Shown: one piece after another, positions 34,287-42,584 of the stretch | Numbering within the stretch: the stretch's first letter is position 1 | Layout of the letters: every line of letters starts with the position of its first letter | NCBI GenBank assembly: GCA_035647435.1 | Contig: DASRNM010000050.1 | Coordinates: 1 to 42,604 of the forward strand | DNA from: JAAZFZ01 sp035647435 | GTDB lineage: Bacteria; Bacillota; Clostridia; Oscillospirales; Acutalibacteraceae | Length of the DNA stretch: 42,604 nt | Reading direction: 5' to 3' | Position numbers and translations under genes: made by a program | Notes under the pieces: generated by a model | Database searches by the model: none | What the model was told of the DNA's origin: nothing | Seen by the model: only the letters and a program-made list of their open reading frames with translations

Positions 34287-34310
34287 ATGAACATATGAAT
34301 ACATGTTCAT
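34287..34310 (+). promoter_or_regulatory. ArsR/SmtB-type operator on the transcription start
   Basis: ATGAACAT (34287-34294) and ATGTTCAT (34303-34310) form an inverted repeat with an eight-base spacer. An inner ATGAA-6-TTCAT repeat is also present, matching the TGAA...TTCA half-sites of SmtB/CzrA/ZiaR-class repressors. It covers the expected start site, so binding would block the promoter. Confidence 0.75.
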
Positions 34311-34359
34311 GCGTTGTAATAGTTAAATTTTATTAAATAAACAATTGAGGTGATTTTGA

Positions 34360-34725
34360 GTGAAGATTGAAAACAAAAGCAGAGAAGTTCAACAAAAAGA
34401 TGTTAAGGGTATTGATGCTATAGGAGTTGAAGAAACCGATACACAACAGCTGTATGATTTAGCCGAGTTTTTTAAAGTTTTAGGTGACAACACAAGAATT
34501 AGAATTTTGAACACGCTTCTTGGCGGAGAAAAGTGTGTTTATCACATTGCACAAAGTCTTAATATGGGGCAAAGTGCAATATCACATCAGCTCAGGTTGT
34601 TGCGCACGAGTAGGCTAGTCAGGCCTAGGCGTGAGGGAAAGACTGTCTATTACTCACTTGATGACGCGCATGTTGAACAGATAATGAATGCGGGACTTGA
34701 GCATTTGAAACACAAAAGGAGATAG
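34360..34725 (+). CDS. ArsR/SmtB-family zinc-responsive repressor (CzrA/SmtB-like)
   Basis: A 121-residue winged-helix repressor. LGDNTRIRILNTLL (about 46-59) and the recognition region GQSAISHQLRLLRTS (about 75-89) are typical. The last helix carries a full alpha-5 metal site: D-x-H followed eleven residues later by H-x2-H (in DDAHVEQIMNAGLEHLKH), with the same spacing as Asp84/His86/His97/His100 of CzrA, so Zn(II) or Co(II) is the likely effector. An alpha-3 Cys (GEKCVYHIA) is also present, but the N-terminal Cys partners of CadC are absent. GTG start with GAGGTGA six bases upstream. Four bases separate it from the ATPase. Confidence 0.88.
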   Translation: MKIENKSREVQQKDVKGIDAIGVEETDTQQLYDLAEFFKVLGDNTRIRILNTLLGGEKCVYHIAQSLNMGQSAISHQLRLLRTSRLVRPRREGKTVYYSLDDAHVEQIMNAGLEHLKHKRR

Positions 34726-34729
34726 AACA

Positions 34730-36661
34730 GTGAAAAGAGAAAGCGTAAATGTTGGAAAAGCTTATAAAGTTAATGTAAATGAATCTAACAATGAAGCACA
34801 AACCTCTTGCTCGTGCGACACGATTTATTCGGGTCAATGCAACGAAGAGGGTAAGGGAAGGCTCCCCATTTATACACTTGTGATTTCGGCGGCTTTGTTG
34901 GCGTTGTCTTTCTTGCCTGCACTTAAAAGCACGGGTGTTATGGCTGTTGCTGCATTGTCGGCACTCCTTGCGGGCTATCCTATTATATTAAATGCGTTTC
35001 GCAAAACGCTTAAGTTTGAGTTTGATGAAAGCACCTTACTTATGCTTTCGGTAGTTGCTGCTTTTGCAATATCTGAATTCAGGGAGGCGGCAGCAATTGC
35101 AATGTTCTTTAGGCTTGGCGAAACACTTGAGGATTATGCGTCGAGAAGGAGCAGAAAATCTATTTCAGATATTGCCAAAATAAGACCCGAAACAGCAAAC
35201 ATAAAAACAGCAGATGGTAAAATAGAGGTTGTTAATGCCGAACAGATTGAAGTTGGCAGCACAATAATTGTCATGCCGCACGAAAGCATTCCACTCGATG
35301 GGGTTGTAACTCACGGGCAATCGTCTGTGGACGCCTCTGCTTTAACGGGTGAAAGTTTGCCAGTTGAGGTCAGTGAGGGTAGTGACGTGATGAGCGGCAT
35401 GGTAAATGGTAGCTCGTCAATAACGCTTAAAACAACAGCGGTTTTTGAGGACTCTGCCGCATCAAGGATAATTGAAATGGTTGAGTCTGCCGTTGAGAGA
35501 AAAGGTAGCTCTCAACGCCTAATTACGAGATTTGCAAAAATATATACTCCCGTTGTTATTGCACTTGGTGTATCAATAGGGGTTATCCCTGCTATTATAA
35601 CAGGCGATTGGCACACGTGGATTTACAGAGGGTTAGTTATTCTTGTTGCCTCCTGCCCATGCGCTTTGGTGCTCTCTGTGCCGTTGGGGTTCTTTGCCGG
35701 AATGGGAGCTGCGGCGAGGCGAGGTATACTTGTAAAGGGCGGTCGTTTCGTCGAAGCAATGAGTAAGACAAGGGTTGCGATTTTTGACAAAACGGGTACG
35801 TTGACGACGGGTGAACAAAAGGTAAAGAAGATAAATGTATATAATGGCTTTACAAAACATCAGGTCAAAGAATATGCGCTGGCCGCTGAAAGGTTTTCAG
35901 AGCACCCGATTGCGAAGTCAATAGTTAAAGAATTTGGAAAGACAAGCACCGCTTATGCCAACAATTTCAAAGAACTTGCCGGCGGAGGTGTGCAGGCAAA
36001 CTATGGGGAGCATACAATTCTCTGCGGTAGCAGAAAGCTCATGGTTGACAATTCAATAAGCGTGTTAGGTGTCGATAAAGCAGCAATGTATTTGGCTGTT
36101 GACGGCGTGCTTGCAGGTAGCATTGAGGTTGAGGATGTGCTCAGAGAGGACGCAAAAAAAACTGTTGAGGACTTGAGAAAACTTGGGTTTAAGAAAATAT
36201 TAATGCTGTCGGGCGACAGTGAAGAAAATGTAAAAGAAGCAGCCATTGGGTCAGGTATTGATGAATACTATGCACAGCTCTTGCCTGAGGAAAAACTTGA
36301 AAAACTGCTTGAAATCAAAGAAAAGCACGGAGATGTAATATTTGTGGGTGACGGAATAAACGATGCTCCAGTTTTAGCTGCGGCAAATGCGGGAGTTGCA
36401 ATGGGGCTCGGGGCAAATGCAGCGATGCAAGCAGCAGATGTTGTTTTGACGGGCTCAGTGCTCAATAAGCTCGTTGATGCAGTGAAGCTTTTTTCAAGAA
36501 CAATGTCAATTGTGAGGTTTAACATTTTATTTGCCGTTGCAATAAAAACTGTGGTACTTATATTGGGGGCGATGGGATTAGCGCCTATGTGGGCAGCGGT
36601 TTTTGCCGATGTTGGTGTCCTTATAATCACTGTTGTGAATGCATCAAGGCTGTTACGGTAA
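34730..36661 (+). CDS. P1B-2-type Zn2+/Cd2+/Pb2+-exporting ATPase (ZntA/CadA-like)
   Basis: A 643-residue heavy-metal pump. Membrane helices, then the transport-site CPC in SCPCALVLS (about 308-316), DKTGTLTTG with the phosphorylated Asp (about 355), SEHPIAKSI (about 392-400; HP motif) and GDGINDAPVLA (about 542-552). The Lys in AIKTVVL and Asp in FADVGVLI of the last two helices mark the P1B-2 zinc/cadmium/lead group. The usual N-terminal HMA domain is missing; only a short CSC-x7-C cluster (about residues 27-37) remains. GTG start with AAAGGAGA upstream. It is co-transcribed with the zinc sensor, so metal excess should induce it. Confidence 0.93.
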   Translation: MKRESVNVGKAYKVNVNESNNEAQTSCSCDTIYSGQCNEEGKGRLPIYTLVISAALLALSFLPALKSTGVMAVAALSALLAGYPIILNAFRKTLKFEFDESTLLMLSVVAAFAISEFREAAAIAMFFRLGETLEDYASRRSRKSISDIAKIRPETANIKTADGKIEVVNAEQIEVGSTIIVMPHESIPLDGVVTHGQSSVDASALTGESLPVEVSEGSDVMSGMVNGSSSITLKTTAVFEDSAASRIIEMVESAVERKGSSQRLITRFAKIYTPVVIALGVSIGVIPAIITGDWHTWIYRGLVILVASCPCALVLSVPLGFFAGMGAAARRGILVKGGRFVEAMSKTRVAIFDKTGTLTTGEQKVKKINVYNGFTKHQVKEYALAAERFSEHPIAKSIVKEFGKTSTAYANNFKELAGGGVQANYGEHTILCGSRKLMVDNSISVLGVDKAAMYLAVDGVLAGSIEVEDVLREDAKKTVEDLRKLGFKKILMLSGDSEENVKEAAIGSGIDEYYAQLLPEEKLEKLLEIKEKHGDVIFVGDGINDAPVLAAANAGVAMGLGANAAMQAADVVLTGSVLNKLVDAVKLFSRTMSIVRFNILFAVAIKTVVLILGAMGLAPMWAAVFADVGVLIITVVNASRLLR

Positions 36662-36668
36662 AAAATCA

Positions 36669-36697
36669 TTGCAATTAGTATGGAATTATATTACAAT
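36669..36697 (+). promoter_or_regulatory. Sigma-A-type promoter of the GT2-TagF fusion gene
   Basis: TTGCAA (36669-36674), 17-base spacer, TACAAT (36692-36697), about 45 nt before the ATG. It makes the polysaccharide gene independent of the metal operon just upstream. Confidence 0.7.
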
Positions 36698-36749
36698 TAT
36701 TGTAGCCACAAGCAAAGTATATGATGTAAAAATTGATTTGAGGGGTAAT

Positions 36750-39581
36750 ATGGTGAAAATTTCAGTCATTGTTCCGGTTTATAACATGGAACGCTATCTT
36801 TCTCAAACACTTGAATCCTTAAAAAATCAGAAACTTAAAGATATTGAAGTGATAGTTGTTGAGGATGGCTCGACAGATTCAACTGTTTCCATAATCGACC
36901 GTTTTGTCAAAGAGAACTCTAACTTCAAGAAAATAATTCTCCAAAGAAAAGGGCTTGCATTTTCACGAAATGCAGGCCTTGAAGTCGCTGCCGGGAAATA
37001 TGTAACTTTCCTTGACGGCGATGACTTATATACAAAAAACTTTCTAAGTAATATGTATGACATTGCCGAAAAGCATTCAGCTGATATGGCTGTCGGTAGA
37101 ATGAAAAGCTTCGACTCGTTCGGTAAACATTCATTTTCAAGCACAACCGAGCTTGCACGTAGAAAGCTTACAGAAAAGTTTGACACAGACTTAATATGGA
37201 ATCCATCGTTGTCGAACAAGCTTTTTTTACGCTCAAAGGTTAAAGAAATGGGGCTAAAGGTTCAGGATTGTTCTGTTGCACAAGAGGCTCTTTTTTCAAT
37301 GAGCTATGCACTCAAAAGCGATGTAATAGCTTGCTCACATAAAAGCTTTGCCCTGTATCGCACAAGAGGGCTTGACAAGGATTTGAACAGCAATGTTTCG
37401 CATTTAAACGATTATATAAACGGTTATGAGCAAATCAGAAAAGTGGCGCAAGAGAGTTTCGCAAAAACGATTGAAAGCGCAGTAACCGATTTTGACAAAG
37501 GTGAACTAATAAAAAAACGTGACGACTACCTCGAGCAAATATATTTAAAAGAGCTTACTGTTATACTCTACAGGTATTATAGGCGTTTTTGGTTGCTTGA
37601 CGAAAGCTTTGTTGAACCTATTTGCAAAGCTGTTGAAAGCATTAATGAAAAATTGACCGTTCAGTCAAAGAAAAACATCACAAGATGGAACCGTGATATA
37701 TTTAAAAAGGATAAACTTGTGATGAAAAGAGAAGAAATGGCTCAAAACCCTCTCGTTTGTATTTGTGTTTGTGGCGAGTTGACAAAACAGCAGCTTAAAA
37801 CGCAGATGGATTATTTATATAGGCAGTCTCTTCCATCGTTTGAATTGCTTGTTAGTTCAGAATTCCGTGATATTTTCCCTAAGGAGTTCAAAAGATTTGA
37901 AAATGTCAGGTTTATAAAAGCCAAAACTCAGGCGGAATTTAAGAATGTCTCACTCGAATCTGCAAATGCTAAATATATAATGTTCCTTGACAGGTTTACA
38001 GTTATAGATTTAAAGGGAATTTTGCAGCTTTATAAAGCTATTTCAAAAAATAATGATACTGATTTTATTACCTCTCCCATATCTCGTTACCACAACGATT
38101 GTGTTGAAGAATACAAGTTCAGCACACTCTCTTTTTCAGTTAGCAAGAATGCCACTCGCAGTGTCGATTCTTCTGAACTAATTCTTGATTTATTTTTAAG
38201 CAATAAGCTTTTCAAAATTTCGCACATTAACGGAATAAAATTCAGCTTTTCCGACAACAGTGTGCTTGATATGTATAAGCTTTATGTTAATTCAAGATTT
38301 AAAAAGGTCTTTTCAAGGGGAATATATTTTGGCGAGAGAGAGGACAGGCTGTTGGCCGAAATCGCGGAAGTAAAAGGCCTTATTCCACCCGATTATTCAA
38401 CATACTTGAAAAAGTGGAAATTGCACTACAAAAAGAATGTTTCAGAAAACGAATGGCTTACAAAATTAATTATCTTTCTCAAACGTGTTAAGAAAATGTT
38501 GATATATTCATATGATATGTTTTTGAAGGCGACATTAGGTAGGCTACCATTAAGAAACAGGGTATTATTCTATACCATTCGCTCAAATGGAGATTTGCTC
38601 GAAAATAGCAAATGTGTTTATGACAAACTTGATGCAAAAAAAACAGTTTTTGCTCATGCTTTGCCTCATTCAATTTTTCTCAAACCGATAATTTACTATA
38701 AGCTTTTCACGAGCAAGGTTATCGTCACAGATGATTATTTAAAATATCTAAGGCTGTTTAAACTTCAAAAAACACAAAAGGTAATTCAAATCTGGCACGC
38801 AGGTGGGGCATTTAAGAGGTTCGGGCTTGATGCACCCTCTAATTTGACAAGGATTGAGGAGATGAAAACGCACTCCCAATATGATACTGTCGCGGTAAGC
38901 TCTGAGTATTGCAGGCAGTTTTATGCCCACGCATTCGGCATAGATTTTAATGTTGTTAAACCGCTCGGAGTTCCGAGAACGGACATTCTTCTCAACCCCG
39001 ACAAATGCGAAAAGATGCGTGAAAAGTTTTTCAATACACACCCAAAGCTTAAAGATAAAAAAATTATTGTATATTTCCCTACATTCAGAGAGGAAGCGGG
39101 TCAAAAATGCACTTTTAACCCTCAAATTGATTGGTCTAAGCTTGATGAATCACTTAATGAAAATGAAGTTTTTATTATTCATAAGCACCCGATTATGCAA
39201 GAGGATTTTCTAAAAGGGAGATTTTTTAAGAACATTAAGGATTACACTTATGAATCAACGCCAACACTTCTTTGTGTGGCTGATGTGATTATAACAGACT
39301 ATTCGAGTGTAATATTTGATGCCGCCCTTTTGAACTTGCCGACAGTGTTTTATTGTCCCGATTTTGACTCATACGAGCGTGATTTTTACTTGAAATACCC
39401 TGAGGATTTGCCTGGCCCTGTGATTTACAATTATGACGAAATTGTCCAAGCTGTCAGAGATACAATAAAAAACCCACCAACTCAAATGATAGAGAGATTT
39501 AGAGATAATCAGGTCGGTGCTTGTGATGGCAACTCAACAAAAAGAGTTGTAGAATTAATAGAAAAGTATTTAAAAGAATAA
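36750..39581 (+). CDS. GT2 glycosyltransferase fused to a TagF-like glycerophosphotransferase
   Basis: A 943-residue cytosolic/membrane-associated protein for surface polymer synthesis. N-terminal GT-A family 2 domain (about 1-230): VIVPVYNMERYLSQTLESL (about 6-24), EDGSTDST (about 36-43), FLDGDDLY (about 87-94, metal-binding DxD). A helical linker follows, then a second GT-A-like stretch (about 333-420) with SLPSFELLV and AKYIMFLDRF but no DxD. The C-terminal part (about 560-943) is a CDP-glycerol glycerophosphotransferase domain: IWHAGGAFKRFG (about 677), YFPTFREE, HKHP and DVIITDYSSVIFDAAL (about 846-861). Likely it adds sugar and glycerol phosphate (or a similar unit) to a teichoic-acid-like chain. 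GAGGGG precedes the ATG; GTG 36753 is a possible alternative start. Confidence 0.88.
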   Translation: MVKISVIVPVYNMERYLSQTLESLKNQKLKDIEVIVVEDGSTDSTVSIIDRFVKENSNFKKIILQRKGLAFSRNAGLEVAAGKYVTFLDGDDLYTKNFLSNMYDIAEKHSADMAVGRMKSFDSFGKHSFSSTTELARRKLTEKFDTDLIWNPSLSNKLFLRSKVKEMGLKVQDCSVAQEALFSMSYALKSDVIACSHKSFALYRTRGLDKDLNSNVSHLNDYINGYEQIRKVAQESFAKTIESAVTDFDKGELIKKRDDYLEQIYLKELTVILYRYYRRFWLLDESFVEPICKAVESINEKLTVQSKKNITRWNRDIFKKDKLVMKREEMAQNPLVCICVCGELTKQQLKTQMDYLYRQSLPSFELLVSSEFRDIFPKEFKRFENVRFIKAKTQAEFKNVSLESANAKYIMFLDRFTVIDLKGILQLYKAISKNNDTDFITSPISRYHNDCVEEYKFSTLSFSVSKNATRSVDSSELILDLFLSNKLFKISHINGIKFSFSDNSVLDMYKLYVNSRFKKVFSRGIYFGEREDRLLAEIAEVKGLIPPDYSTYLKKWKLHYKKNVSENEWLTKLIIFLKRVKKMLIYSYDMFLKATLGRLPLRNRVLFYTIRSNGDLLENSKCVYDKLDAKKTVFAHALPHSIFLKPIIYYKLFTSKVIVTDDYLKYLRLFKLQKTQKVIQIWHAGGAFKRFGLDAPSNLTRIEEMKTHSQYDTVAVSSEYCRQFYAHAFGIDFNVVKPLGVPRTDILLNPDKCEKMREKFFNTHPKLKDKKIIVYFPTFREEAGQKCTFNPQIDWSKLDESLNENEVFIIHKHPIMQEDFLKGRFFKNIKDYTYESTPTLLCVADVIITDYSSVIFDAALLNLPTVFYCPDFDSYERDFYLKYPEDLPGPVIYNYDEIVQAVRDTIKNPPTQMIERFRDNQVGACDGNSTKRVVELIEKYLKE

Positions 39582-39584
39582 AAA

Positions 39585-39617
39585 ACACAACACCAAAACA
39601 GTTTGTTCTGGTGTTGT
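39585..39617 (-). terminator. Rho-independent terminator of the DUF1540 gene
   Basis: ACAACACCA (39587-39595) and TGGTGTTGT (39609-39617) form a perfect 9-bp stem. In the minus direction it is followed by GTTTTTTATTC, so it stops the leftward DUF1540 transcript; it may act less well on the rightward GT2 gene, whose stop is at 39581. Confidence 0.8.
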
Positions 39618-39624
39618 ACGGCAG

Positions 39625-39795
39625 TTAAAATTCTTTTTCAAAAGACTCGCAGTCCGTAGCTTTTTTATCGTGGGGGTTTTCTTCAAGTTTGCCGACTGCA
39701 ATCTTGTCAAGAGAACAATGTTGTTTATCTTTGCAATGGTATTTGCATTGATTTACAGAGCAACCGATGTGTGGATTAGGTGATTTGCCTTTCAT
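39625..39795 (-). CDS. DUF1540-family small Cys-rich protein
   Basis: A 56-residue gene on the strand opposite its neighbours. It has cysteines at residues 12, 17, 21, 27 and 49, in the order IGCSVNQCKYHCKD, then HCSLDKIAVGK and finally TDCESFEKE, which fits the DUF1540 layout (C-x-V-x2-C ... C-x-A/L-x2-I-x-V). A metal-binding role is plausible but unknown for the family. GGAGGTGA stands seven bases before ATG 39795, a near-perfect site, and its own terminator follows at once, so it is a genuine monocistronic gene. It is too short for standard ORF cut-offs. Confidence 0.8.
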   Translation of the reverse strand: MKGKSPNPHIGCSVNQCKYHCKDKQHCSLDKIAVGKLEENPHDKKATDCESFEKEF

Positions 39796-39951
39796 TACTA
39801 GTCACCTCCGTGATAATACATGTAAGGTTTAAAAGGCGCGGCTGCAAAACAGGTTTACACCATAACTTTGACCTGCCAATGCAGTCAATTTTAAAATTCG
39901 GACTGTTGTTCACAGCGTTAATTAAAACCTTAGCGCACCTTTATTAACCCT

Positions 39952-39998
39952 GCATTTTATTTAAAAAATGCTGCACACTCTTGTGTGCATTTATATTT
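39952..39998 (+). promoter_or_regulatory. Tandem hairpins in the leader before the UDP-sugar dehydrogenase
   Basis: GCATTTT/AAAATGC (39952-39958 and 39965-39971) abuts TGCACAC/GTGTGCA (39972-39978 and 39983-39989), then TTTATATTTT. The AAAT end of the first stem can also pair with ATTT (39989-39992) as an extension of the second, so two folds compete. It may be a terminator for rightward read-through or part of an attenuator. The rest of 39796-40109 shows no gene and no strong promoter. Confidence 0.4.
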
Positions 39999-40109
39999 TA
40001 CCCTGATACGACAAAAAAACGCTTTTTAAAACACTTAAAATATTGCTATATTTTCAAAATTATTGAAATTAAATTATTTTTAAATTGTTTATGGTTAAGA
40101 GGTAAAAAC

Positions 40110-41423
40110 ATGTCTTTATATGAAAAAATTGCAAACAAAAGCGAAAAAATATCCCTTATAGGTTTAGGCTATGTCGGGTTGCCGATAGCCGTTTCTTTTG
40201 CAAAAAAAGTTAATGTTATAGGCTATGACATTAATAAAAAAAGAATTGAACTGTATAAAAACGGGAAAGACCCCACAAATGAAATTGGTGATGAGGCCGT
40301 TGCGACTTGCAATGTTGACTTCACAAGTGACGAAAAGAAATTGCGCCTTGCAAAGTTTCATATTGTAACCGTGCCGACACCCGTTAATGATGACAATACA
40401 CCCGACTTGTCGGCGATCGAATGCGCAAGCAGAGCTTTAGGTCGCAACCTGACAAAGGGCAGTGTAGTGGTATATGAGTCAACCGTTTACCCTGGAGTTA
40501 CTGAAGACATATGCGCACCCATTTTGCAACAGGAGTCGGGCCTTAAATGCGGCAAAGATTTTAAGGTCGGCTATTCTCCTGAGAGAATAAACCCAGGCGA
40601 CAAAATCCATAGACTTGAAACGATTGAAAAAATTGTATCGGCTATGGACGACGAGGCCCTTGACATAATTGCAAAGGTATATGAAATTGTTGTTAAAGCA
40701 GGTGTGCACAGAGCGCCGAGCATAATGGTTGCCGAGGCGGCAAAAGTAATCGAAAACAGCCAGAGAGATATAAACATTGCCTTTATGAATGAGCTTTCGA
40801 TAATATTCAATAAAATGGGAATAGACACAAAATCCGTTTTGGAGGTAGCAGAGACAAAATGGAACTTCCTCAAATTTTACCCCGGCCTTGTGGGCGGTCA
40901 TTGCATTGGTGTCGATCCTTACTATTTAACGTATAAGGCAGAGCAGCTCGGCTATCATTCGCAAATAATTTTAGCAGGGCGTCGAATTAATGACGGCATG
41001 GGCAAATATGTTGCCGAAAACATTGTAAAGAGCCTGATAAAAGCAGATATCCCCGTCAAAAACGCCAAGGTTGCTGTTCTCGGTTTGACATTCAAAGAAA
41101 ACTGCCCCGATATCAGAAACACAAGGGTGGTTGATATAGTTGAAGAGCTTAAAGAGTATGGAATATCGCCACTTGTGTGTGACCCTTATGCGGATAAAAA
41201 AGAAGCGATGGATTACTATTCAATTGAGCTCGTTGATATTGATAGCACAAAAGGGGCAGATGCTATTGTCGTTGCCGTCAAACACAAGGATTTTAAAGAT
41301 TTAACAATTGATAAAATTAAAAATATGTATAAGTCCAACACTTCAAAGGTACTCATAGACGTTAAAGGCTTGTTTAATAAACAGGAGTTTGAGCAGGCGG
41401 GCTTTGTCTACTGGAGGTTATAA
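40110..41423 (+). CDS. UDP-N-acetylhexosamine 6-dehydrogenase (TviB/WbpO-like)
   Basis: A 437-residue NAD-dependent nucleotide-sugar dehydrogenase oxidising the C6 hydroxyl of a UDP-HexNAc to a uronic acid. N-terminal Rossmann GLGYVGLPIA (about 16-25), PTPVND (about 89-94), ESTVYPGVTE (about 124-133), PERINPGDK (about 156-164; this form favours HexNAc over glucose enzymes), the catalytic Cys in GGHCIGVDPYYL (about 266), and GLTFKENCPDIRNT in the C-terminal domain. The start is ATG 40110 with AAGAGGT upstream; the frame open to 39981 has no family match. The next gene is 2 nt away. Confidence 0.92.
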   Translation: MSLYEKIANKSEKISLIGLGYVGLPIAVSFAKKVNVIGYDINKKRIELYKNGKDPTNEIGDEAVATCNVDFTSDEKKLRLAKFHIVTVPTPVNDDNTPDLSAIECASRALGRNLTKGSVVVYESTVYPGVTEDICAPILQQESGLKCGKDFKVGYSPERINPGDKIHRLETIEKIVSAMDDEALDIIAKVYEIVVKAGVHRAPSIMVAEAAKVIENSQRDINIAFMNELSIIFNKMGIDTKSVLEVAETKWNFLKFYPGLVGGHCIGVDPYYLTYKAEQLGYHSQIILAGRRINDGMGKYVAENIVKSLIKADIPVKNAKVAVLGLTFKENCPDIRNTRVVDIVEELKEYGISPLVCDPYADKKEAMDYYSIELVDIDSTKGADAIVVAVKHKDFKDLTIDKIKNMYKSNTSKVLIDVKGLFNKQEFEQAGFVYWRL

Positions 41424-41425
41424 CA

Positions 41426-42400
41426 ATGGGCTACAAGCACTTAGAATTTGATAAAAACAGCGTGTTCCTTGTTACAGGTGGCGCCGGGTTCATCGGCTCA
41501 AACCTGTGCGAGGCAATACTTGACATGGGCTATAAAGTCCGCTGTCTTGATAACCTTTCAACGGGCAAGCGAGAGAATGTTGAATTGTTTATAAATAACC
41601 CCCGGTACACCTTCATTGAGGGTGATATTAGGGACATTGAAACCTGCATGAAAGCCTGTAGAAATGTTGATTATGTGCTCAATCAAGCGGCGTGGGGGAG
41701 TGTGCCAAGGAGTGTTGAAATGCCCTTGCTGTATGAACAAATCAATATAATGGGCACGCTCAATATGATGGAGGCGGCAAGGCAAAATAAGGTCAAAAAA
41801 TTTGTTTATGCTTCAAGCTCCTCAGTTTATGGTGACGAGCCAACCTTGCCGAAAACGGAGGGCAAGGAGGGTAACCTTCTCTCACCCTATGCACTAACAA
41901 AGCGTGTTGACGAAGAGTACGCAAAGCTTTACACAAGGCTTTACGGCTTGGACACCTATGGGTTGAGATACTTCAATGTGTTTGGTAAAAGGCAGGACCC
42001 GAACGGCGCATATGCGGCAGTTATACCGAAGTTTATTAAACAGCTTTTGAATGACGAAAAACCGACAATACACGGCGACGGAAAGCAGTCGAGGGATTTC
42101 ACTTTTATTGAGAATGTGATTGAGGCAAATTTAAAAGCTTGCATGGCAAATAGCTCAGCTGCAGGGCAGGCGTTCAACATAGCATACGGTGGCAGAGAGT
42201 ATTTGATTGATATTTACAATGACCTTTGCAAGGCGCTCGGCAAAAAAATCAAGCCTGTTTTCGGCCCTGAAAGAGTCGGCGACATAAAGCACAGCAACGC
42301 AGATATAAGCAAAGCTAAAGAACTCTTAAATTATGCCCCTGATTATAATTTTGAGCAGGGCATTTCCCTTGCCATAGAATGGTACAAGGAAAACCTCTAA
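41426..42400 (+). CDS. UDP-GlcNAc/GlcNAcA 4-epimerase (TviC/WbpP-like, SDR family)
   Basis: A 324-residue extended short-chain dehydrogenase. NAD site TGGAGFIGSN (about 14-23), the LNQAAWGSVPRSVEMP block (about 86-101) that is characteristic of WbpP/TviC UDP-HexNAc epimerases, the ASSSSVYGD serine site (about 129-137), and catalytic Tyr and Lys in SPYALTKR (about 152-159). It interconverts gluco and galacto forms of UDP-HexNAc(A). GGAGGT lies eight bases before the ATG, inside the end of the dehydrogenase. Together the pair could make UDP-GalNAcA for a surface polysaccharide, in line with the fusion glycosyltransferase upstream. Confidence 0.92.
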   Translation: MGYKHLEFDKNSVFLVTGGAGFIGSNLCEAILDMGYKVRCLDNLSTGKRENVELFINNPRYTFIEGDIRDIETCMKACRNVDYVLNQAAWGSVPRSVEMPLLYEQINIMGTLNMMEAARQNKVKKFVYASSSSVYGDEPTLPKTEGKEGNLLSPYALTKRVDEEYAKLYTRLYGLDTYGLRYFNVFGKRQDPNGAYAAVIPKFIKQLLNDEKPTIHGDGKQSRDFTFIENVIEANLKACMANSSAAGQAFNIAYGGREYLIDIYNDLCKALGKKIKPVFGPERVGDIKHSNADISKAKELLNYAPDYNFEQGISLAIEWYKENL

Positions 42401-42416
42401 CAACAGTACGAAAGCA

Positions 42417-42445
42417 TTGATTTGCACGGCCGACCGTGTTAAAAT
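42417..42445 (+). promoter_or_regulatory. Promoter of the tRNA-Arg gene
   Basis: TTGATT (42417-42422), 17 bases, TAAAAT (42440-42445). The start would fall about five bases before the tRNA 5' end. The spacer contains CACGGccgaCCGTG, a short palindrome. Confidence 0.6.
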
Positions 42446-42456
42446 CTATCCCATAT

Positions 42457-42533
42457 CCGCCCGTAGCGAAGTTGGATATCGCAGCAGATTCCGATTCTGA
42501 AGGTCGGGGGTTCAAATCCCTCCGGGCGGGCCA
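42457..42533 (+). tRNA. tRNA-Arg (anticodon CCG)
   Basis: 77 nt with encoded CCA. Acceptor CCGCCCG pairs fully with CGGGCGG; D stem GCGA/TCGC with a GG-containing loop; anticodon stem GCAGA/TCTGA with loop TTCCGAT and anticodon CCG at 42491-42493 (reads CGG); T stem GGGGG/CCCTC with loop TTCAAAT; discriminator G. The 27-43 position is a G/A mismatch and the first base is C rather than the usual G. Confidence 0.9.
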
Positions 42534-42538
42534 CAATT

Positions 42539-42584
42539 TAACCCCTGAAGCGCTTGATATATAAGCGTTTCAGGGGTTAGTTTT
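42539..42584 (+). terminator. Rho-independent terminator after the tRNA
   Basis: TAACCCCTGAAGCGCTT (42539-42555) pairs with AAGCGTTTCAGGGGTTA (42563-42579), a 17-bp stem with one G-U pair and a seven-base loop, followed by GTTTTA. Confidence 0.88.

Noticed and set aside
39609..39630. Rho-independent terminator for the rightward GT2-TagF gene
   Set aside because: The stem lacks a T-run on the plus strand; the T-run lies on the minus side, so it is assigned to the DUF1540 gene.
42315..42536. A 73-codon minus-strand frame containing RRDLNPRPSESES
   Set aside because: This is the well-known artefact of translating the antisense of a tRNA gene; it covers the tRNA-Arg and the end of the epimerase gene.
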